Shown in pieces: positions 44,927-55,706 of a DNA stretch of 64,000 nucleotides; the stretch's first letter is position 1; every line of letters begins with the position of its first letter. Location: contig OU015492.1 of NCBI GenBank assembly GCA_907164885.2, forward strand, positions 202,410,519 to 202,474,518. Reading direction: 5' to 3'. This stretch comes from Dolomedes plantarius. Its lineage: Eukaryota; Arthropoda; Arachnida; Araneae; Dolomedidae. The translations under genes and the position numbers were made by a program. The notes beneath the pieces were generated by a model. It worked only from the letters and a program-made list of their open reading frames with translations. It had not been told where the DNA came from and did not search any database.

Positions 44927-45555
44927 GGTACTTTTCCGTTAGCTGGGCGCATTTGGCGTTTGTCCTAACATGTATCGCCATTGGCGAGAATGAAAAGTTG
45001 CCAGTCTTACAACCTTAGGAAAACGATATAATGGTAAATAGACAGGATACACTTTGAAGACGTATTGTACCTCAAGAAACATTGGACGAAGAGGGTGGAT
45101 CAGCGGGTTTAAATCTGAGAGAACATGAAATTCAGAGACCCAGCTAAATAACACCAAAATTCACAAGAATAAAAATTTGGAAACTAATTAACCACAAACT
45201 ATATTCGCTTTCTTCACAATCGCACAAAAGATTGAGGACTAGTGATAGAGTACCATATGGCGATATAACGCTGGCGATATAACTGGCGAACAGCACGCCA
45301 CCATTTGCAATCGTACCTAGCTGAAGTTCTGTGGCGATAGTCTTTTTGATGACACCTTGAAAGATATTAAAGATTTTTGGTCTCCTAACTAAATATTTAC
45401 TAAATTAATAAAATATTCATTGTTACTTATATATTTTGTTTATTCTCGTACAAGTATTACGGGAGTTACAGTTAATTAAACGAAACAACAGAAAATGTGA
45501 CTTGTGAACCATATTTGGCGATATATCCCTTGCGCCCGACTAACGGAAAAGTACC
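44927..45555. mobile_element. Unclassified TIR element, 629 bp
   Basis: The ends GGTACTTTTCCGTTAGCTGG and, inverted, GGTACTTTTCCGTTAGTCGG are followed by GCGCA on both sides. Flanking bases CAGAATTA and CAGAAGGG match at five of eight positions, so any target duplication is uncertain. The interior has repeated TGGCGATATA motifs and no credible transposase. Confidence 0.7.
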
Positions 45556-45744
45556 CAGAAGGGTAACCTGATTGTTGACAGGAGGTTTGAGCTGTTCAAA
45601 AGGCCTCCTCATCATCTCTTTGCAATACAGGTAACGATACAAAAGAAATATTTTTACAATTTATGCAATTACAATACAAAAACAATGTATCTACATTTAT
45701 GATCACTCTGCAATGTATGTACACTGCAGTTACATAACAATGTA

Positions 45745-47436
45745 CAGTGGCTCCCAAAAGTGTTCGTACACTTACGATTTTCAATTAAATAGGGGTCTAT
45801 CCTTTAATTAAAATGAATATTTCAAAATGGGTATTTAATAATAAGATCTATAATCTATTTATTCTTAACAAAACTACAGGAAATATTTTGATAACATAGT
45901 AAAACTTTATTTTTAAGAAACCAATAATCAAAAAGTAACAAAAACTTTATCTCGCAAAAGTCATCGTACACTGAAATATTTTCGGATAAATTCATAATTA
46001 AAATTATCGTCTGCCGCTTTAATTTTATTTTTGAATTATGGTGGCTTTTAAAATATCGTTTGGCTTTAATTTTTGCTTGCCTACTCCGTAATATTCTATT
46101 TATTATTTAAAAATGGCTCGTAGTCGTAAAGAAACAACAAACAACATTCGAAAATTGATCATTTTTCATCATAGTAGTGGTAAATCAGTTCGTAATATTG
46201 CTAAATTACTTAATTTATCCCATTCTACTGTGCAGTATATGATAAAACGCTTTCAAGAAGAACATCGGATCGAAAACAAGGTAAGAAAAGGTCGTCTGGC
46301 AAAGTTATCAAAACTTGATCAGAGATTTATAATTAGAAAGTTTGTGAAAAATCCACGTTTGAGTGCTGTAAAAGTTTCTGCAGAATTTAATGAAACATTT
46401 TCTACTTCAGTTTCACCTGAAACTGTTCGACGAGTTCTCAGAGCAGCTGGATTACATGGGCGTTCTGCCCGTAGAAGATATTTTTCTGAGAGAGAAAAAC
46501 AGAAAGCTTAGGCTTTCCTTCGCACTATCAATGATAAATAAGGCCCAAACGTATTGGAATAATGTCTTATTTGCCGATGAAAGCAAATTTAACATTTTTG
46601 TTTCCGATGGGCGTATAATTGTATGGAGAAGAAAAAATAAGGAACTTAATCCCAAGAACTTAGTAGGAACAGTTAAGCATGACGGTGGAGGTGTCCTTGT
46701 GTGGGGTGCATGTCAGCATCAGGACTAGGTAAGTTGGTATTTATTGATGGCATAATGAATAATGCTGTTTGTATAAATATTTTAAGAGACACTTTAAAAT
46801 TATCAGCCCAAAATTTGGGCATTGGAAACAACTTTGGTTTTTTATTAAGATAACGATCCTAAGCACACGGCTCTCAATGTTCGCATGTGGTATCTCTATA
46901 ACTGTCCACAAGTTTTGAAAACAGCACCTCAATCGCCAGATTTAAACTCAATCGAACATATTTGGAGAGAACTGGAGGTTCCAGTACGAAAACACGACAT
47001 TCACACGAAAAGCGAACTAAAAATAATTATGATGGAAGTATGGATAAACATTGATGCAGAAATTACAAAAGAACTAGCGCAATCTATTCCCAGACATTTA
47101 AAAGCTGTTGTGGATGCTAAAGGATATCCTACTAAATATTAATTTAACGAAAAATTAGAATATTTACTAATATGTAGAGATTTTTTACAAGTGTACGATA
47201 ACTTTTGTGAGAGAAAGTTTTTGATACTTTTTGATTATTGGTTTCTTAAAAATAAAGCTTTAAAATATTTTATGTATTATTGTTATACTGTTTTTAAAAT
47301 ATTTTATGCATTATTGTTAAGAATAAATTAAAGATCTTATTATTACATACCCATTCTGAAATATTCATCTTAATTAATGGATAGACCCCTATTTCATTGA
47401 AAATCGTAAGTGTACGAACACTTTTGGGAGCTACTG
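45745..47436 (+). mobile_element. Tc1-like DNA transposon, 1692 bp
   Basis: The ends are CAGTGGCTCCCAAAAGTGTT and, inverted, CAGTAGCTCCCAAAAGTGTT, with TA at 45743-45744 and 47437-47438. The TIRs extend through GTACACTTACGATTTTCAAT and GGGGTCTATCC. A further inverted block (TTCTTAACA) lies nearer the gene. One broken transposase is inside. Confidence 0.9.
46113..47142 (+). pseudogene. Tc1 transposase (DD34E), at least three frameshifts and a stop
   Basis: The N-terminus MARSRKETTNNIRKLIIFHH leads into helix-turn-helix segments (GKSVRNIAKLLNLSHSTVQY; VSPETVRRVLRAAGL) and the linker KVRKGRLAKLSKLD. The catalytic part shows FADESKFNIF, GGGVLVWG, DNDPKHTALNVRMW (only in a shifted frame) and PDLNSIEHIW, with 34 residues between the last Asp and Glu. 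It ends AKGYPTKY. Lesions are an extra 4 bp (GAGA) before EKNRK, a lost base in VWGCMSASG, an extra base before the DND motif, and a TAA in place of the preceding Gln. The gene is dead. A much older relative lies at 18776-19600. Confidence 0.88.
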
Positions 47437-47570
47437 TATGTGTGTAACTCAAAGAACCAACAATACACGCTAATAAAAAACTTTAATACTTGTTAGCAAA
47501 CTAGTATTCGTAGTTACTAACAAGTAAGTCGTTAGTAGTTACTTGTTAATAAGCAATTGCATACTTAATA

Positions 47571-48023
47571 TCTATACTTATATATAAAGAGAGAGCGATT
47601 TTGTACGTGGAGGGTAATCTTCAGAACCACTGTACCTATTTGAAATATTCTTTCACTGTTTGAAAGGTACAGTATTCCAGATGGACATAGGCTATATATT
47701 ATGTATATCTGATCAGTAGAAATAAAGTTAGGGGCTTAATCCTAACAATCTCCATTGTTACCGCTACTGTCCTCTACCGCTTTTTTGTGCAGAAGTCTTC
47801 AACGATCCTTATCGTGGTATTATCGCGGTGGGCTTCTGTTCTGACGCTAGCGGTTCGAACCTAGCCGTTTTCCGGCACGCCTTTTTCTTTTAAAAAATTT
47901 ATTTTAATTATTAACTAACATAAAATTAATTTAAGGTTAGGTTATTATTAAGGTAAAAAAAGATTTACAATTTATTGGCATAATATTTTGTTCAACCCGG
48001 ACAAAGTCGGGACGGGCCGCTAG
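47571..48023 (+). mobile_element. Non-autonomous Helitron with tRNA-like segment
   Basis: It starts TCTATACTTATATATAAAGA after an A and ends in a hairpin (CCCGGACAAAGTCGGG) plus ACGGGCCGCTAG followed by T. 5' TC, a 3' hairpin with CTRR, and A/T insertion are Helitron features. Internal motifs (GAACCACTGTACCTATTTGA, GGACATAGGCTATATATTAT) resemble common arthropod Helitrons. The centre has a B-box-like GGTTCGAACCT near 47850. Confidence 0.8.
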
Positions 48024-48257
48024 TATAGACATAAACTCATTAGACCAACAATACACACAAATAAAAAACTTGACAACATAAACGAAATAATACCAAAGGC
48101 GAGAACATAGTTTTAAAGAAATGAATAGCGTAAACAGGGCTACCAGAATTGGGCAAAAATACTCACTTTGTTTCTAGGACTTATAACGAGGGCACCCTGG
48201 CCCTCGTTTTATTATTTCATCTTTCTCCTTATCTCATCAGACCTGGGTGTAAATGGT

Positions 48258-48466
48258 ACAAAACAAAATTAACTGAAAATGAATTCAATGCTGCTCAAAG
48301 ATGGTTAAAAGTATTAAAATAATGCATTGCCATCGTGTTCTGAGCTATTCTAAAAGTTTCAAATGTCTAGCTATTCGGGAAGTTAGTTAAAAATCGATTG
48401 CAAGATTTGTACTGGACAAACACGCACACAAACAAGAAAGCGAGTTAATAAAAACATGGTAAAAAT
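48258..48466 (+). repeat. ~205-bp dispersed repeat, copy 2
   Basis: It shares TTAACTGAAAATGAATTCAA, CATCGTGTTCTGAGCTATTC and GGGAAGTTAGTTAAAAATCG with 37200-37415 (opposite strand) and 63568-63775. Confidence 0.85.
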
Positions 48467-48469
48467 ATA

Positions 48470-49300
48470 TATTATGCTGGAGACCTAAAATCTAATGATT
48501 TATTCTCAGTTTTAAAAAGCTATGTACCAATAAATTGAGATTTATTAGCAAGACACTCAATAAATTTCTCAGTTAAAAATGTATGGGCGAGTAATCTTAC
48601 GGATGATCATACATATCTGAATCATCTTTTATACATAACACATTTCGTGTGCCTAGTGTAACTTCTTCCTCGGCTATACCTTTAACATATTTTCAAAGTA
48701 AAACCCCACATTTGTAAATCAACGCTCCTTATCATTAAAACTGTTATGCAGTTCCGGGCTCATAAATGTATTCCTTTTTTCCAGCTGCACAGTATTAGGT
48801 GCGATTGTCTATACGAACAAATTATTACTGTATCCATACAACCGTACCTAATGTTCATCGCCCTGGAGAAGGACAGTAAACTTTGGCTAAAAACTGTAGT
48901 CTTATAGGTTGTCCTTTGGAACCACCTAATGGATATTTTTAGGGGCTGTTATTCATAACTTTATTACCTGCCAAAAATTCTATGTAAGTAATAAAATGAA
49001 GTATAATCAGTTTTGACTCCGTGATACCTAAAGTATGTATTTTCGAAATATTTTTCTCAATGCAAAAAAAGAAAATTATTTTGGAAAAAAAAAAAGATGA
49101 AGGGAAAAATTACATGTGCATCAAAATAAAAAATATAAAACATTCATGCGAAAGTATCGTCTGTAAAAAAAAAATAAATAACTAAATAAATTCTCTAAAC
49201 TTTTTTTTAAGTTTATAACATGGAGGAATTTAATGAGTATGGGATTCGGAATAAACATTTCATCCTCCCTCCCTTCATTTTAAAGCATTTTTTTTACTTT
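48470..49300. other. AT-rich DNA without recognisable features
   Basis: Nothing supportable was seen. Confidence 0.45.
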
Positions 49301-49466
49301 TTAACGTAGGATTCCGTTCCTCCATAACGGTCCTCCGGGAAGCAAAATTTCAGATGTCCGTCGTCACGAGTTATAATTTTGGCAGCGCGCCAAATCCACT
49401 CTGTATCGCTTGGGCAAGCAGTAAACAGTTAAACAGAAAATTACCAAAATGCGTCAAAATTTTGAC
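49301..49466 (+). repeat. Composite repeat, segment A, copy 3
   Basis: It runs from TTAACGTAGGATTCCG to the palindrome GTCAAAATTTTGAC, then (TA)n. Its segment B partner at 51073 is separated from it by a SINE and a DD36E transposon. Confidence 0.85.
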
Positions 49467-49493
49467 TCTTTATATATATATATATATATATTC

Positions 49494-49837
49494 TGTTGTT
49501 GTTGTTGTTGCTTATGCCCCTCGACTGACATGTAACATCAGATCAAGTCCCGAAGGCTATGGGCGATGAAGGTGCTGCTCCGGTTTTTAATAGCACCACT
49601 AGGGTCGCAGTCTGACTTGGCTAAATAACCGGTCCCGTAATTTTGTACCGAGTCAAGTGACGAGACCGGAACACTTGACCCCGCACCTCCAGAGGTAAAT
49701 TTGAGAACTTGGAGGACATTGTAGCCACGCCCTATTTTACGTGCCCCGGCCACCATTAGTGAACACGGCGGTAGATTTGCAGCGACGAGCATCGAACCAG
49801 GGACGTTCAGATCTCTGGCCCGCTGCTCTTGCCAACT
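49494..49837 (-). repeat. tRNA-derived SINE, family 1, near full length
   Basis: On the minus strand the head has TTGGCAAGAGCAGCGGGCCA and a good B box (GGTTCGATGCTC), then the family-1 core, then a (CAA)n tail. It lies in the (TA)n core of the composite repeat, so its target duplication is masked. Confidence 0.88.
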
Positions 49838-49850
49838 ATATATATATACA

Positions 49851-51070
49851 CACTGAAGTGCCGCTGAATTAGGGATACCTACCTAGTAACGAGTTGGGCC
49901 TCCTCTGGTCTTGATAATGGCTGCCACACGACGAGGCATAGATTCAACAAGTTTCTGCAAACGTTCCACGGGAATGGCTTGCCAAATATTGGCTAAAGCT
50001 ATCCATAATTCAGTAAGGATCTTTGGTGCTGTGTGATGGCCTTTCACGCCTTGTTCCAAAACATCCCAAAGATGCTCAGTAGGATTTAAGTCTGGGCTTC
50101 TAGGTGGCCAATTCATGACAGAGAAGTCAGAGGAATGCTCATCCAACCAGCCAGTAGCCAACCGGGACTTGTGAGAGGTACAGTTGTCTTGCTGGAAAAC
50201 TTCATTACCGTGCGGATAACAGAACAGCATAAACGGATGGAGGTGATCACCCAGCAACTCTACGTACCGAATTTCATTGAGGTACGTTGGTACACGCACC
50301 AAAAATCTCAAAATGTGCCACGAAAAAACACCTCAGACCATGATTGAGCCACCATGCCCTTGTACAGTTCCAGCGAGGCATGCATGATCCATGGCTTCAT
50401 GAGCCTGACGCCATATTCTCAGCCTCCCGTCGGCGTTAAGTAGTCGGAATCGAGACTCATCACTCCATGCTACTCGTTTCCAGTCCTCTACACTCCAGTC
50501 TCTGTGCATTCTTGCCCAGGCAAGACGTGCAGCCGGATGACGAGTATAGAGCAATGGTACTCTCGTAGGTCGACGGCTCTCGAAACCCATAGGGTGAAGC
50601 GAGCGTTGCACAGTCCATTTACTGACTGTACGACTGGCACCGTCATTGAACTGGGTGGTAATTTGAGCTAATGTTTGGCTTCGCTGGCTACATACAATAC
50701 GCCTGAGCCGTCTCTCACCCCGCACTGTCAAGGCTAATTGTCGTTTGCAGTTTGCCCGATCGCTAGTTTTTTTTCCACCATCCATGTATTCTTGGTATAC
50801 TCTTGACACTGTCGACCTTGAAAATCCTAGCTGTATGACGATTTCGGAAATTGAATGGCCCATGCGTCGTGCACCTACTATTTGTCCGCGATCGAAGGCT
50901 TCTAAATCAGGCAGTTTACCCATACTGGCAATTCCAACAACTAATTCAGAACAACCACAGTACGCGCTATATATGCAGTTACCACAGCGCCCTCACTTGC
51001 GCATACATGATGCGCAGCGCTACACAATTTGCATAGGCTTTGCTATCCCTAATTCAGTGGCACTTCAGTG
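49851..51070 (-). mobile_element. DD36E Incomer-like Tc1/mariner element, copy 1
   Basis: The 1220-bp element has short TIRs, CACTGAAGTGCCGCTGAATT and, inverted, CACTGAAGTGCCACTGAATT, continuing to AGGGATA. TA follows at 51071-51072. The left-hand TA has become CA within a TA/CA tract. One transposase with a single nonsense codon fills it. A near-identical copy is at 55707-56927. About 1.2-kb length and short TIRs fit the DD36E (IC, Incomer) family as I recall it. Confidence 0.88.
49883..50923 (-). pseudogene. DD36E transposase, single nonsense codon
   Basis: From ATG at 50921-50923 the frame encodes MGKLPDLEAFDRGQIVGARR and a helix-turn-helix (SISEIVIQLGFSRSTVSRVY). The catalytic domain has WSDESRFRLL, FQQDNCTSHKSR and PRSPDLNPTEHLWD, with 36 residues between the second Asp and the Glu. 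The only lesion is TGA at 50333-50335 where the Trp of IMVWGVFSW is expected. The remainder reads on in the same frame to GGPTRY. The total would be about 346 codons, the same as the sister copy. Loss is probably recent. Confidence 0.9.
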
Positions 51071-51072
51071 TA

Positions 51073-51155
51073 TATACAAAAGAGGTAAGCAATGATAAGT
51101 AATCCTACGTTAATAACTCGCGGTAGTTTCGTTAGAAGAGACTACCTGAATTTTC
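51073..51155 (+). repeat. Composite repeat, segment B, copy 3
   Basis: CAAAAGAGGTAAGCAATGAT, GTAATCCTACGTTAATAAC and GAAGAGACTACCTGAATTTT directly follow the DD36E element. Confidence 0.85.
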
Positions 51156-51159
51156 TTTT

Positions 51160-52195
51160 ACTTTTTTTTGAGCCAGATCAAATATATTAATTGCATTTTC
51201 TTTCGTGTTAATAACAACAGAGGTTTATCTCCCTTACTTTTTAGCTCTAATTCCGCTGATTCTTGTATTTTGTTTTTCGAATGAAATGTCATTGATACAT
51301 TCATTCCTTCTACAGGGGTTTTTGGGTTTACAACAGTCTTGATACCTTTTCCTCGTCTATGGACAAAAATCCCTTCGTAGCCTCTTCGCCTCTGTCTATC
51401 AGTTCTAACCATCCACGAGGACACACTATTTCTGTTTTTCATACTAACGTGTACAATGTGCTCAAGATATCCTTTGACAATTCTCTCACTTTTTCAATTT
51501 TCTACCTGAAATCCTTAACTGTTTATCAGAGATTCAGTCCAACTATTAGTGTCAAATGCTATTTTGAAATCTAAAAAAAGAGATTTTTTTACATAACTGA
51601 AAGATATTATTTTCTTGAAAAATATGAATCCTTTCTTTCTCTCTTTATTTTTTTATAAAATTTCTGATTTTCTTTGTCACTTTGGCTGAAACTTTGTTAC
51701 TAAGCCAAGCACTAAACTGACTTTGCATTCTCCTCCTTTAGTTTTTTTTTTTAATTTTTACCTTTAGAACTATTCTTCCTTTCATTATTTTAACGGTTTT
51801 TTCGTTCTGCGGTACTCTCATCTCCGCAATTTTTCTTTTATGCCATTTGGCAGTGTTTCCACTTTGCAGACCATGTAACTGATCTTGAGATAATTGTTTG
51901 GCATCTTTTTATAACCTGACTAGATAGAACATTTTTTTTTTTACTCCATCAAAAATCAGGTCAATTTTCTATTGACTCATATAGGGAATTTTTAGCTTAT
52001 AAACTTTGCTTTCTTTCATTACCTTTATTGTGCGATACGAAAATCAAAATACATCAATAGCTAAACAAGCTAAAGTGCACTGAAAAGTAAATATGAAATA
52101 CAAATTCAAAATAAATTTCAGTTATGTTAAAATTTATTTAAAATTTCCTGTGTTTACAAATTGACAAATTAAGTTTTTTAATATTTGCTTTATAT
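51160..52195. other. AT-rich DNA without recognisable features
   Basis: A weak minus-strand frame at 51158-51442 shows no family signature. Nothing else was seen. Confidence 0.4.
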
Positions 52196-52197
52196 CG

Positions 52198-52852
52198 TCT
52201 ATATATATAAAACAGTTCCGTAACTGACTCACTGACTGACATACAACGCATAGACCAAACCGCTGGACCTAAAGGGCTGAAATTTTGCATGGCGATTCTT
52301 CTTATAGTGTAGGGGTGCACTAAGAGAGATTTTCGATAAATTCTTCTTAGATTTTTTTAAATTAAATTTTTTAAGCTGTTTTAGTAACTTTTTTTAAGTT
52401 TGCATTAAAAATAATAATTTGAGGGTTATAAAATTTATATCAGGAGAAAGATCATAAAAAAATTTTTTAAATGAAATCTTTTTCGAATCTTTACCTCGAT
52501 TTTCTGATTTTTGGTGAATTTTTAAAGATTAATTTTTAGAATTTAATTTAATAAATGCCGATCACGTGATTTCTTTTTCTGGTGCTTTAAATAAATTTAT
52601 CGTCACGTGCATAACAACTAAATAGAAAAAAAAAATTTCTTGCTCATGCGGCAGACGATTGGACATTATTTTGTCTATAAAAATATCCCTTACGATTTTT
52701 ATATATATATTTTTTTTTCTACATCAATTGTATATATTGATTGTCGCATTTATTATAAATATATATATTTATTTTTTTGGCATTAATTGCATGCATTGAC
52801 CGTTGTATTTAATTTGAATGTACTCCGTATCGAAGCGCGGGTTTTCAGCTAG
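52198..52852 (+). mobile_element. Non-autonomous Helitron (GTTCCGTAACTGACT family), copy 1
   Basis: It starts TCTATATATATAAAACAGTT and ends CTCCGTATCGAAGCGCGG, TTTTCAGCTAG then T. Internal ACCTAAAGGGCTGAAATTTT and AGTGTAGGGGTGCACTAAGA are shared with copies at 54280, 55073 and 60639. In the other copies the 3' hairpin is CCGTAGCGAAGTACGG. No Rep/helicase gene. Confidence 0.85.
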
Positions 52853-52870
52853 TAGTTATATAAGTAAGTA

Positions 52871-53472
52871 CTAGTTGGTACCGTCAAAACATGACGGCTA
52901 GATAGAAAATTAATTTACTATTACACAAATTATACTCAACACATCATTAAACAAATTTTGAAAATCAATGCGCAGAAACAAATGAATGTGTTTAAGCGGC
53001 CTCGTGCTTAGTGAGTATCTAAAGCCAGATTTAAAAATGTCAATGGGCATGCGCAGAAAGCAATTTTATTTAATTGTAGATTATCGCTAATGAAGCAGCG
53101 CGAAATAAACAATTTCCATGAGGTTTAATCTTATATTTCACAAACATAATTATCATAAAAATAAAAATGGCAGAGAGCGATCTAGAGAGATTCCTCGGAA
53201 TAAACGTATTTATCATTGAAACATGTCACTGAGCATGCGCAGAAACAGTGAGTTTCGAAAGCCAGATTAAAACATGCCACTGAGCATGCACAAAAATCAA
53301 TTTTTTTAATTGTAAATTATCGCTAATTGATAGAAATTGCGGTTACAAAAACCGAATTTGACAAATCTACAGATTACAATCTTTCGTTTAAGACCAAAAT
53401 GAAGTAAATTGATGCGGCAGTTTTATCTCACGGACTGCCTAAAAAGTCGGCTTAGCAACTTAAATATATAGA
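52871..53472 (-). mobile_element. Non-autonomous Helitron (CCGTCATGTTTTGACGG hairpin family), copy 1
   Basis: On the minus strand it starts TCTATATATTTAAGTTGCTA and ends with hairpin CCGTCATGTTTTGACGG, TACCAACTAG then T. A second copy with the same hairpin starts at 62457. Internal CTGAGCATGCGCAGAAA-type motifs recur. Confidence 0.75.
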
Positions 53473-53642
53473 TGTGATGTTTCAGTCTCTTAATCACCCA
53501 TCTGTATAAAGAAGTATACATACAGGGTGCGGCAGAATGGACTCCCACATTTCTGAAGGTCACTGGTGAGGGTGTGGTAGGGGGTAGAGCTGCGAGGGAG
53601 GTGGCAACAGTTCGGGCGGATTTCTTAGTTGTCAGCAGACAC

Positions 53643-54140
53643 CATGAGTTGGTCTAGTGAACATCAAGGTTTTGCCATTCAGGCGTTCTTTCAAAACCAC
53701 AATCCTGTAACCGCGACACAGAGTGCATTTAGGGCTCTATGCAATAGGTATTGTCCCTGGGTCTACGTTTCCAAGGAAACCAAGTATTCGTCCTCGGAAC
53801 ATTAGAATACCTGAAAATAGGCAACGAGTCTGTGAGTCCACTATTCATTCCCAAAAATGACCAACAGAGTGATGGTTTGGTTTGGTTTGGTTTGGAGCGC
53901 TACGGTCAACTTTATGCTATACAGGGGCTAATTCGACAGGGACCTGCAGTTAAAAGCCGATTCCGAACGGCTACAAACATCCATGCCAACAGTGGTACTC
54001 GAAGCCATGGGATCTGAACCGAATGCCAGCGCCCTAGCCATTCGGCCATCCCCTGGCTACAGAGTGATGGAAAACTTTTAGAGAACGCCTTCGGCAGCGC
54101 ACCGCAAGTAGCGGGCACCACCTGAAGATATGTTATTTTC
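53643..54140 (+). pseudogene. Mariner-type transposase remnant lacking the catalytic core
   Basis: The N-terminus MSWSSEHQGFAIQAFFQNHN continues PVTATQSAFRALCN. After a frameshift it reads NIVPGSTFPRKPSIRPRNIR, then PENRQRVCESTIHSQK. The start matches the VTATQRAFR-type helix-turn-helix of a mariner family common in arthropods. After the SINE, C-terminal residues NFRERLRQRTASSGHHLK can be read. No catalytic Asp motifs remain between the two parts, and further shifts and stops are present. Confidence 0.75.
53876..54058 (-). repeat. tRNA-Leu-like SINE with (CAAAC)n tail
   Basis: The minus strand begins GGGGATGGCCGAATGGCTAG, GGCGCTGGCATTCGGTTCAG, TCCCATGGCTTCGAGTACCA. This follows tRNA-Leu order: A box TGGCCGAATGG, long variable region, B box GCTTCGAGTACC. 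The tail is (CCAAA)n. ACAGAGTGATGG is duplicated at 53864-53875 and 54059-54070. Confidence 0.88.
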
Positions 54141-54279
54141 AAAACCTAGTGGGTAAAAAACTAAATTATAAGTACATATCAAAAATATAACACTTTTTTC
54201 TGTTAATTGTTTCGTTTTTTTATTACCCTTTGAAATGTGAGAGTTCACTCTGCCGCATCCCACATAATATATATATATA

Positions 54280-55072
54280 CTAGCTGAAAACCCGCACTTC
54301 GCTACGGAGTACATTCAAAGTAAAAACATCGGTGAATGTATGCAATTAATGCCAATATATATATAATAAATACGACGATCAATGTATATAATTGATGTAA
54401 AAAATATATATATTTATAAAAAAATCGCAAGGGATATTTTTATAGACAAAATAATGTAGAAGAAGATATTCAAATTAAATCTAATGTAAAGAATACTAAA
54501 GAATATAGTACAGTTAATATAGTACAGTTTCTAGAACATTTCTTTTACTGTATTTTAATATTTTTTTGGATAATGTCCAATCGTCTGCCGCATTAGCAAG
54601 AAAAAAAAAATTATTTTTTGTCTATTTAGTTTTCATGCACGTGACGATAAATTTATTTAAAGTACCAGAAAAAGAAGTCACGTGATCAGCATTTAATAAA
54701 TTAAATTCTAAAAATTAATCTTTAAAAATTCACCAAAAATCAGGAAATAAAGGTAAAGATTCGAAAAAGATTTCATTTTAAAGGAATTTTTATGATCTTT
54801 CTCGTGATATAAATTTTATAACCCTCAAATTATTATTTTAAATGCAAACTTAAAAAAAGTAAAAAAAACAGCTTAAAAATTTAATTTAAAAAAATCTAAG
54901 AAGAATTTTTCAAAAATCTCTCTTAGTGCACCCCTACACTATAAGAAGAATCGCCATGCAAAATTTCAGCCCTTTAGGTCCAGCGGTTTGGTCTGTGCGT
55001 TGTATGTCAGTCAGTCAGTGAATGAATGAATGAATGAATGAGTCAGTTACGGAACTGTTTTATATATATAGA
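54280..55072 (-). mobile_element. Non-autonomous Helitron (GTTCCGTAACTGACT family), copy 2
   Basis: The minus strand runs from TCTATATATATAAAACAGTT (5' end at 55072) to CTCCGTAGCGAAGTGCGGG, TTTTCAGCTAG at 54280. A (GAAT)n expansion lies near the 5' end. Its 5' end abuts the 5' end of copy 3. Confidence 0.85.
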
Positions 55073-55706
55073 TAAAACAGTTCCGTAACTGACTCATTCA
55101 CTGACTGACATACAACGCACAGACCAAACCGCTGGACCTAAAGGGCTGAAATTTTGCATGGCGATTCTTCTTATAGTGTAGGGGTGCACTAAGAAAGATT
55201 TTTCAAAAATTCTTCTTAGATTTTTTTTAATTAAATTTTTAAGCTGTTTTTTTTTTACTTTTTTTACGTTTGCAATTAAAATAATACTTTGAGGGTTATA
55301 AAATTTATATCACGAGAAAGATCATAAAAATTCCTTTAAAATGAAATTTTTTTCGAATCTTTACCTCCATTTTCTGATTTTTGGTGAATTTTTAAAGATT
55401 AATTTTTAGAATTTAATTTATTAAATGTTGATCACGTGATTTCTTTTTCTGGTACTTTAAATAAATTTTTCGTCACGTGCATAACAACTAAATAAACAAA
55501 AAATATTTTTTTTCCTTGCTAATTCGGCAGACGATTGGACATTATCCAAAAAAATATTAAAATACAGTAAAAGAAATGTTCTTCAAACTGTACTATATTA
55601 ACTGTACTATATTCTTTAGTATTCTTTATATTAGATTTAATTTGAATATTTTCTTCTACATTATTTTGTCTATAAAATTATCCTTTACGATTTTCTTATA
55701 AATATA

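Larger units (their letters stand above)
53523..54264 (+). mobile_element. Internally deleted mariner-like element
   Basis: The ends CAGGGTGCGGCAGAATGGAC and, inverted, GGGATGCGGCAGAGTGAAC are diverged TIRs. TA lies at 53521-53522 and 54265-54266. The transposase N- and C-terminal ends remain but the catalytic middle is gone. A SINE lies at the deletion junction. Confidence 0.8.

Noticed and set aside
47760..47890. Functional tRNA gene in the Helitron
   Set aside because: Only the T-arm-like part is convincing. The acceptor stem and A box do not fit.
53751..54017. 88-codon plus-strand frame
   Set aside because: It runs from a mariner remnant in the wrong frame into an antisense SINE.
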